Shown: in pieces, positions 58,413-64,000 of the stretch
How the letters are laid out: each line of letters begins with the position of its first letter
Numbering within the stretch: the first letter of the stretch is position 1
Source: Paucilactobacillus hokkaidonensis JCM 18461
Lineage (GTDB): Bacteria; Bacillota; Bacilli; Lactobacillales; Lactobacillaceae
DNA: 64,000 bases
NCBI RefSeq assembly: GCF_000829395.1
Contig: NZ_AP014680.1
Location: forward strand, 2,170,001 to 2,234,000
Direction: 5' to 3'
Made by a program: the position numbers and the translations under genes
Notes under the pieces: generated by a model
Database searches by the model: none
Told to the model about the DNA's origin: nothing
The model's input: only the letters and a program-made list of their open reading frames with translations

Positions 58413-59597
58413 CTAGCCAAAGTTTTGCTTTAATATGTGCACTTTATTGCTTCTTATAGCAGTCGTTAATGCTTGTTCAAGATCGTTGATCAAATCATCC
58501 GCATCTTCAATTCCAACTGAAATTCGAATCAATTGTGGTGTGATTCCGGCAGCCAACCGTTCCTCAGGTGGTAACTCCGCATGACTCATTTCATATGGTA
58601 ATTCGGCTAAACTCTCAACTGCTCCTAGGCTGACTGCCAAACGAATCAGTTGCAGACTGTTAATAAATGTGGCCGCATTCACATCGTCTCGTAATTCAAA
58701 CGAAAATACACCACCAAAGCCATCACATTCTGCCGCTGCCACGACATGGTCCTTACTACCTTCAATTCCTGGATAGTAAATTTTGGCAACTTCTTCACGA
58801 CTACTTAGAAATTCAATTAATTTAGCTGCATTTTCCTGTTGCCGATCCATGCGAACTGACAACGTTTGGATCCCTCGACGAACTAAATTGGCATTTTCCG
58901 GTGATAATACTCCGCCTAGCGCATTTTGGATAAAATAAATCTGCTTGCCTAGTTCTTCAGTTTTGGTAACTACTAACCCAGCAATAACATCGGAATGACC
59001 TCCGAGATACTTAGTTGCCGAATGAACAACAATATCGGCACCGATATCAAGAGGTTGTTGCAGGTAGGGTGTCAAAAATGTATTATCGACGATTGTCAGA
59101 ATGTTATGTCGTTTTGCAATCTGGGCTATTGCCTTCACGCTCGTGACTTCAAGCAATGGATTTGTGATTGGTTCGAAATAAATGGCCTTAGTATTTGGTT
59201 GGATCGCAGCCTCAACAGCTTCAAGATCCTGCGTGTTAACGGCCGTAAAGCTGAGTCCACGGGTTTTAAAATAATCATTAATTAATCGGTAAGTCCCACC
59301 ATAAATCTGATCGCCGATCAAGACATGATCGCCATTTTTAAAAATAGCGAAAGCAGCATGAATGGCTGCCATTCCGGACGCAAATGCAAACCCATTAGCG
59401 CCGTGTTCCAATAATGCAATTTGCTTTTCTAAATACTCACGGGTTGGATTACCCGAGCGAGCGTAGTCCCAACGTACCTTTCCGTTAACATCTGGATATG
59501 CATATGTGGATGAGTTATATACTGGAACGTTCACTGCTCCAGTTTGGTTATCGTTAACATTTTGTCCATGAATTAATTTCGTATTAAATCCTGTCAT
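58413..59597 (-). CDS. Trans-sulfuration PLP enzyme (cystathionine lyase/synthase family)
   Basis: The 394-residue Cys/Met metabolism PLP enzyme has TKLIHG, VPVYNSSTYAYP, YARSGNPTREYLE, the Lys in VVHSATKYLGGHSDV, and SLGAVESLAELP near residue 335. The family includes cystathionine gamma-synthase, beta-lyase and gamma-lyase, which cannot be separated reliably by eye; MetC-like beta-lyase or MccB-like gamma-lyase fits best. It is the first gene of the operon with metY and four ABC genes, downstream of a T-box. AGGTTAAAA is a weak ribosome binding site before ATG 59597. Confidence 0.9.
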   Translation of the reverse strand: MTGFNTKLIHGQNVNDNQTGAVNVPVYNSSTYAYPDVNGKVRWDYARSGNPTREYLEKQIALLEHGANGFAFASGMAAIHAAFAIFKNGDHVLIGDQIYGGTYRLINDYFKTRGLSFTAVNTQDLEAVEAAIQPNTKAIYFEPITNPLLEVTSVKAIAQIAKRHNILTIVDNTFLTPYLQQPLDIGADIVVHSATKYLGGHSDVIAGLVVTKTEELGKQIYFIQNALGGVLSPENANLVRRGIQTLSVRMDRQQENAAKLIEFLSSREEVAKIYYPGIEGSKDHVVAAAECDGFGGVFSFELRDDVNAATFINSLQLIRLAVSLGAVESLAELPYEMSHAELPPEERLAAGITPQLIRISVGIEDADDLINDLEQALTTAIRSNKVHILKQNFG

Positions 59598-59610
59598 TTT
59601 TTAACCTCCA

Positions 59611-59930
59611 AATAAAAAACGCACCTCCATCCATGTCTATCGCTAGACAAGGACGGAAGTGCGTTCCGTGTTACCACCTTAATTTAAATAACCCTCACAA
59701 GTTACTCCTCTTTGGGTACTTAAATACAGTTAACTAAAGTACTTACTGTGTGTGCATACCCGGACTCTATAACGGGAGTTCCCGTTGTCGCCTAACTACT
59801 GTTCAGCGATAAACTGCATTTAAGACCATATTCGACTATTTACCATTATCACCTTACACCAATTCGATGACTCTCTTAAAATGATTTCCTAATCTACTCA
59901 TCTTTGCATTAATTTGTTTGTATTAATTTA
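59611..59930 (-). promoter_or_regulatory. T-box riboswitch of the sulfur amino-acid operon
   Basis: The T-box AGGTGGTAACACGG is followed by a terminator AACGCACTTCCGTCC..GGATGGAGGTGCGTT with a T-run just before the lyase gene. In the Stem I region TTAAATGCAG could be read as TGC (Cys, followed by A) or ATG (Met, followed by C). The purine rule and the adjoining GTTTATC stem favour TGC. A near copy lies at 60985-61308. The leader fills the 404-bp gap up to butA. Confidence 0.88.
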
Positions 59931-59934
59931 TAAC

Positions 59935-59963
59935 ATTATTGTTCAAATAAATGAGAATGTCAA
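59935..59963 (-). promoter_or_regulatory. Promoter of the sulfur operon T-box leader
   Basis: On the minus strand TTGACA (59958-59963) and AATAAT (59935-59940) are 17 bases apart. The same arrangement is conserved in the duplicated leader. Confidence 0.8.
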
Positions 59964-60002
59964 CATCTTTTTCTAATTATTTTTTAATGTTGTTGGATTG
60001 AC

Positions 60003-60773
60003 TCATTGAAAATGCATTCCGCCATCAACTAAAAGCGACTGCCCAGTAATATAACTAGCACCTGGCGATACAAACCAGGCCACTACTTGTGCGACATCTG
60101 CTGGTGTTGCTTCCCGACCTAACGCAATCTCTGTTAGTACGTTTGCTTGCTGTTTTGGAATCGAGATGTTATGAATTGCAGCAGTTCTTCGATCGATTTC
60201 ATCCCTAAGTGGTGTTCGAACGACCCCAGGTTCATAAGCATTAACGGTAATCTGATCTTTGGCCAACTCTTTAGCAGCTGCTTGCGTTAAACCACGAATA
60301 CCAAATTTTGAGGCTGAATAGGCACTTTGTAATGCTGAGGCTTCCACTCCAGCTAATGAAGCCGCATTAACAATTCGACCACCATGTCCTTGTTGTTTAA
60401 ATTGTGTCGCAGCTGCCTGAATGCCCCAATAGGTTCCCTTCAAGTTAACATCAAACAATCGTTCAATGTCTGCAGGATCAGAGTCTATCACCGTATCAAT
60501 AAACGCCACACCAGCATTATTAACAAATACACTTAATTGTCCCAGATCAGCCACAGCCGACTTAACCAAATCAAATACTTCATCTCGATGAGCCACATCC
60601 AGCTGGTAGGCCTTTGCCTGATGCCCAGCGTCATTTAATTTTTGTGCCACCGCTGTTGCCGTTTTGATATTGATATCAGCTACTGCAATTGCAAACCCAT
60701 CTTGAGCTAATCGGTATGCAATTCCTTCACCAATTCCTTGTCCTGCACCAGTAACAATTGCTAATTTTGCCAT
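60003..60773 (-). CDS. butA: Diacetyl/acetoin reductase (meso-2,3-butanediol dehydrogenase type)
   Basis: The 256-residue short-chain dehydrogenase has the NAD motif VTGAGQGIGEGIA, NNAG, the catalytic Ser in NAASLAG and Tyr/Lys in YSASKFG, and a C-terminal YITGQSLLVDGGMHF. The N-terminus and length match the BudC/ButA acetoin reductases, which reduce diacetyl to acetoin and acetoin to butanediol. AGAAAGGATTT precedes the ATG. The start is only 17 bases after the stop of the metQ remnant, with no terminator between, so it is probably transcribed from the T-box leader at 60985-61308. Confidence 0.88.
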   Translation of the reverse strand: MAKLAIVTGAGQGIGEGIAYRLAQDGFAIAVADINIKTATAVAQKLNDAGHQAKAYQLDVAHRDEVFDLVKSAVADLGQLSVFVNNAGVAFIDTVIDSDPADIERLFDVNLKGTYWGIQAAATQFKQQGHGGRIVNAASLAGVEASALQSAYSASKFGIRGLTQAAAKELAKDQITVNAYEPGVVRTPLRDEIDRRTAAIHNISIPKQQANVLTEIALGREATPADVAQVVAWFVSPGASYITGQSLLVDGGMHFQ

Positions 60774-60790
60774 ACTTAAAAATCCTTTCT

Positions 60791-60973
60791 CTAGTTAAAA
60801 TATGATAATGATTTAGAAACTTCAATCTTGGTACCGTAATACTTATCCTTAATATGCTTTTGAATATCTTTTTTATGGTATAGCTTAACTAATTTTTTAT
60901 AGTTGGCATTATTTTTATTTTTAGCTGAAGTAGCTAAAATATTGATATTATCATTTGATGTTTTATCAGTCAT
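60791..60973 (-). pseudogene. Remnant of a second metQ-like gene (C-terminal 60 aa)
   Basis: The 60-residue ORF begins MTDKTSNDNINILAT and continues KLVKLYHKKDIQKHIKD, which corresponds to the C-terminal region of MetQ/NlpA lipoproteins (compare IKQLDKYYHSKTVKNYIDK in the intact metQ at 52842). The signal peptide and about 200 residues are missing. The ribosome binding site GGAGAGGGG and T-box leader in front are intact, so an internal deletion after the start codon is likely. It cannot bind a ligand. It now acts as a short leader ORF before butA. Confidence 0.75.
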
Positions 60974-60984
60974 TGTTGTTCCCC

Positions 60985-61308
60985 TCTCCAAATAAAAAAG
61001 CACTTTCATCCATGTCTATCGCTAGACAAGGACGGAAGTGCTTTTCCGTGTTACCACCTTAGTTTAAATAACCCTCACGAATTATTTCTCATTGGGTACT
61101 TAAATACAGTTAACAAAGTACTTACTGTGTGTGCATACCCGGACTCTATAACGGGAGTTCCCGTCACTGCCTAGCCAACGCTCAACAGTGAACTGCATTT
61201 AAGACCATATTCGATTATCTATCATTATCATCTTTCACCACCATGATGACTCTCTTAAAATGATTTTCCAACCTACTCATCTTTGCATTAATTTGTTTGT
61301 ATTAATTT
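60985..61308 (-). promoter_or_regulatory. Second T-box riboswitch (near copy of the sulfur-operon leader)
   Basis: The whole leader, from the promoter to the terminator (AAGCACTTCCGTCC..GGATGAAAGTGCTT with T-run), is closely similar to that at 59611-59930, including T-box AGGTGGTAACACGG and specifier region TTAAATGCAG. The outer terminator stem differs by paired changes (GCAC..GTGC kept, AACG and CGTT changed to AAAA and TTTT). It precedes the metQ remnant and butA. Confidence 0.88.
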
Positions 61309-61313
61309 ATGAC

Positions 61314-61342
61314 ATTATTGGACAAAAAAATGAGAATGTCAA
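61314..61342 (-). promoter_or_regulatory. Promoter of the second T-box leader
   Basis: On the minus strand TTGACA (61337-61342) and AATAAT (61314-61319) are 17 bases apart, as in the duplicate. Confidence 0.8.
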
Positions 61343-61382
61343 TATTTTTTTCTAACTATTTTTTAATGTAACTATCTAAAAA

Positions 61383-62744
61383 CTATTCGTGCTCTTCTGC
61401 CATCCGGTTAATTTCAGTCTTTCGTGCTTGTTCAATTTTTTTGACCACATAAAAGATTGGCAGTCCAACTGCAACAATTCCTAACGAAGCCAATGCGCCT
61501 ACTGGATCAGCAAATAATTCACTTACAATCACAAAGACTGCCCCTAAAATAGCCACAATGGGTGTAATGGGAAATAGTGGTGTTGAAAATGGTCGTGTTT
61601 GACCTTTATTACGTTTTCGTAGTAAGAAAACACCAATAAAAGCGGCGATATAGAAACAATAAACCGTAAAAATACATAAGTCTGACAAATAATCAGGATT
61701 GAAAAACGAAACCATTAGCCCAGCCAAGACAATAATTGCAACTGTGGCAATCATTGGTTCATGTGTTTTACGATTAACGTATGATAGTTTCTTTGAAAAA
61801 GGCAAGTCATTACGTTTAGCCATTGCATACATAATCCGAGGAAACGTCATAATTTTACCGTTCATACATCCGACAATCGAAATAATAACTCCGATATTTA
61901 ATAGTTTCCCGCCGATCGAACCAAAGGCCATCGTAGCCAAGTAAGGAGTCGTATCATCACCCATCTTATGGATCAATGCTGAAGACATGCCATTAAATAC
62001 GCCAAAGGTTACCAACGTATAGACAACTAAAACAAATAGCAAACCAATCACAATTGCTTTTGGCAAGATTTTCTGTGGATTTTTAATTTCACCACCAAGA
62101 TTTGCAATTAAAATCCAACCGTCATAACCAAATAAGGTTGCTAAAACTGCAACTCCAAAATTCCCGGCACTAGCATGAATACCAGCAACTGTCTGTCCTA
62201 ATGCTCCCTGGTGACCATAAAACAGACCAAAAATAATAATAGCAGCAATTGGTAATAATTTTCCAAGCGTTGTCACAATTGCAAATGCAGCACCGTAACG
62301 GTTTTCAAACATATTTAATCCGCCAATTAAAATCATTGCGCCTAATGCCAATGGAACATGCCAACCATTGCTCAATCCAAAAAAGTTAACGAGCAACACA
62401 GCCAAGTAACCTGCCAACGAAGCAATAATTGCTGGTCCATAAACAATAATTTGCATCCATCCGGATAAAAAGCCCCAAATACGACCATAAATCTTTTCCA
62501 TATATACATATAGACCACCTGTATAAGGTAACTGTGCCCCAATTTCAGCAATTGTTAGCCCAGCAGTCAGTGTGATTACACCACCAACGATCCACGCTAG
62601 TAACGCCATGGTAGAGGAGCCTGCACTGTCCAATACTGATGATTGTTTGAAAAAGATCCCAGAACCAATCACAGTTCCGATCACAAGTGCGAGTGCTGAC
62701 CAAAGTCCTAATGAACGTTTTAATTCAGCTTCTGGTTGTTGCAT
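61383..62744 (-). CDS. Amino-acid permease (APC family, LAT/SteT-like)
   Basis: The 453-residue protein has 12 predicted membrane segments. The first contains ALVIGTVIGSGIFF, the substrate-binding motif of the APC family, and GAQLPYTGGLYVYM is characteristic of LAT-type exchangers such as SteT. GYDGWILIANLGGEIKNPQ follows in segment 6-7. It probably exchanges neutral amino acids such as serine or threonine; the exact substrate is unknown. GGTAGGGGATTTATT precedes the ATG. It is a single gene between purB and the T-box unit. Confidence 0.9.
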   Translation of the reverse strand: MQQPEAELKRSLGLWSALALVIGTVIGSGIFFKQSSVLDSAGSSTMALLAWIVGGVITLTAGLTIAEIGAQLPYTGGLYVYMEKIYGRIWGFLSGWMQIIVYGPAIIASLAGYLAVLLVNFFGLSNGWHVPLALGAMILIGGLNMFENRYGAAFAIVTTLGKLLPIAAIIIFGLFYGHQGALGQTVAGIHASAGNFGVAVLATLFGYDGWILIANLGGEIKNPQKILPKAIVIGLLFVLVVYTLVTFGVFNGMSSALIHKMGDDTTPYLATMAFGSIGGKLLNIGVIISIVGCMNGKIMTFPRIMYAMAKRNDLPFSKKLSYVNRKTHEPMIATVAIIVLAGLMVSFFNPDYLSDLCIFTVYCFYIAAFIGVFLLRKRNKGQTRPFSTPLFPITPIVAILGAVFVIVSELFADPVGALASLGIVAVGLPIFYVVKKIEQARKTEINRMAEEHE

Positions 62745-62853
62745 AATAAATCCCCTACCTTCATGGCAAATTTTGACTTTTAGTTAAATCAATGGACTTA
62801 AACTACCACACCCCTTTAATTGAGCAAGTCATAATTTTTATAATTGTAAATGT

Positions 62854-62902
62854 TAATAAAAATAAAAAGGATGAAACTCGTTGTCTTGCAACGAATTTCA
62901 TC
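62854..62902 (-). terminator. Terminator of purB
   Basis: On the minus strand GATGAAATTCGTTG and CAACGAGTTTCATC form a 14-base stem with one mismatch and a CAAGA-type loop. CTTTTTATTTTT follows. It lies 71 bases after the purB stop. Confidence 0.82.
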
Positions 62903-62972
62903 GATTAAGTTGTTTTAAATATAAAATTATTTATAAATAAATAATGAAACGTTTTCATAAATATTATTATAT

Positions 62973-64000
62973 TTATTTGCCATTAAAAACTTGCTTAAAA
63001 ATTTGATCAACATATCGCAGATGATAGCGGTAATCAAATGCATCTTCAATTTCTGCTTTTGTCAGTCGAGCATTAATTGCAGCATTATCAAGCACCAGTT
63101 GCTTAAAATGCACCTGCTCATCCCATGATTTAGCCGTTAACGATTGGACCAAATCATATGCTTCTTCTCGAGATAAACCTGTTTCAATCAACTTCAACAA
63201 TACTCGCTGACTGTAAATCAAGCCGTATGTTCTATCCATATTTTTCTTCATTGTTTCTGGAAAAACAGTTAGATTAGCTAAAATATTAGTGAAACGATGC
63301 AACATATAATCGATCAAGATCGTTGTATCTGGTAAAATAATCCGCTCAGCCGATGAGTGTGAAATATCACGCTCATGCCATAATGGAATATCTTCATAAG
63401 CTGTTTGCACGTGCCCACGGACTACTCGTGCTAAGCCACAAATATTTTCTGACCCAATCGGATTACGTTTATGCGGCATTGCAGAAGATCCCTTTTGCCC
63501 AGCACTAAAATGTTCCTCAACTTCGCGAATTTCAGAACGTTGCAATGACCGAATTTCGGTAGCAAATTCCTCTAAGCTAGTAGCAATTAATCCCAATGTT
63601 GCGACATATTCAGCATGTAAATCACGTGGTAAAATTTGGCTCGTAATTGGTTGTCGATTCAAGCCTAATTCTTGCATGACGCCATGCTCAATTTCAGGTG
63701 GAACATTGGCATAAGTTCCAACTGCCCCACTAATTTTTCCTGATTCAACTCCATTAGCTGCATGGTCAAAGCGTTCAATATCACGTTCGATTTCTGCATA
63801 CCAACGAGCAATTTTTAATCCAAAAGTAGTTGGTTCGGCATGCACTCCATGTGTCCGACCCATCATTACAGTAGATTTGTATTTTTTAGCTTGAGTTTCA
63901 ATGACATCTTTTAGTGCCAATAAATCGGCTTTAATAATTGCATCGGCCTGTTTTAAAATAACGCCGTTAGCGGTATCAACAACATCTGTGCTAGTTAAAC
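62973..64000 (-). CDS. purB: Adenylosuccinate lyase, C-terminal part (5' end beyond window)
   Basis: The frame is open to the window edge and about 341 C-terminal residues are visible, starting [12 protein letters not shown]. The fumarase-superfamily signature [16 protein letters not shown], the [15 protein letters not shown] segment with a catalytic His, and [13 protein letters not shown] identify PurB. It cleaves adenylosuccinate to AMP and SAICAR to AICAR in purine synthesis. Family members are about 430 residues, so about 90 are outside the window. A terminator follows the stop. An internal ATG at 63920 is not the start. Confidence 0.97.
   Translation of the reverse strand, partial: LTSTDVVDTANGVILKQADAIIKADLLALKDVIETQAKKYKSTVMMGRTHGVHAEPTTFGLKIARWYAEIERDIERFDHAANGVESGKISGAVGTYANVPPEIEHGVMQELGLNRQPITSQILPRDLHAEYVATLGLIATSLEEFATEIRSLQRSEIREVEEHFSAGQKGSSAMPHKRNPIGSENICGLARVVRGHVQTAYEDIPLWHERDISHSSAERIILPDTTILIDYMLHRFTNILANLTVFPETMKKNMDRTYGLIYSQRVLLKLIETGLSREEAYDLVQSLTAKSWDEQVHFKQLVLDNAAINARLTKAEIEDAFDYRYHLRYVDQIFKQVFNGK

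Noticed and set aside
60985-61382. A separate small RNA gene between butA and the permease
   Set aside because: The conserved structure is fully accounted for by a T-box leader with promoter, T-box and terminator.

Overview
The window looks like a chromosomal segment of a low-to-medium GC lactic acid bacterium of the family Lactobacillaceae. The evidence is the KxYKxGKxW-type signal peptide on a LysM autolysin, T-box leaders in front of serS and sulfur amino-acid genes, two PyrR attenuators in a pyrRBC-carAB-pyrDFE operon without pyrK, a tandem pair of TagE/Gtf-type glycosyltransferases, YhgE/Pip, and a divergent thiM-thiD-thiE / tenA locus under TPP riboswitches. The species cannot be named from the sequence alone. 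No rRNA, tRNA, CRISPR array or prophage was seen. Most genes are on the minus strand.

Layout. 1-4.5 kb: 5' part of a LytS-like sensor kinase, a small membrane protein, a 62-aa ORF and a secreted glucosaminidase with five LysM repeats. 4.8-8.3 kb: metF and metE behind a methionine T-box. 8.4-11.4 kb: acyl-CoA dehydrogenase with etfB and etfA, unusual for this family. 11.6-13.5 kb: serS with a serine T-box and a PLDc_N peptide. 13.7-16.6 kb: two OsmC/Ohr proteins, a cystine-type binding lipoprotein and a TetR regulator. 16.9-22.3 kb: a heterodimeric ABC exporter whose second half is split by a 1.56-kb IS5-like insertion sequence. 22.8-26.3 kb: thiamin salvage. 26.4-30.6 kb: aldo/keto reductase, MFS transporter, HxlR regulator and a 23S rRNA uracil methyltransferase. 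30.6-34.6 kb: two glycosyltransferases and a DUF2628-like membrane protein. 34.8-44.4 kb: the pyrimidine operon. 44.4-47.6 kb: YhgE/Pip with a divergent TetR regulator. 47.7-50.6 kb: a ketopantoate-reductase-like enzyme, an aminotransferase and an omega-amidase-like hydrolase. 50.9-54.1 kb: metI, metN and metQ with a methionine T-box. 54.1-59.9 kb: a six-gene sulfur operon (trans-sulfuration lyase, metY, four ABC transporter genes) behind a T-box. 60.0-61.3 kb: butA downstream of a metQ remnant that keeps a near copy of that T-box leader. 61.4-64 kb: an amino-acid permease and the 3' part of purB.

Sulfur amino-acid supply is the dominant theme: metE/metF, MetNIQ, the T-box lyase/metY/ABC operon, the remnant metQ unit, and an aminotransferase plus omega-amidase pair that resembles the last steps of methionine salvage. 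Control is mainly by RNA: five T-boxes, two TPP riboswitches, two PyrR attenuators and many hairpins.

The most striking unexplained feature is a family of long intergenic inverted repeats at ten loci. They share end tags (TTTATTG..AACGTG at one end, CACTCTA at the other) but have variable, complementary arms. In four genes (serS, ohr, the DUF2628-like gene, metQ) the end tag TAGAGTG itself provides the stop codon. One copy is nested inside another, and several loci carry a second partial copy.
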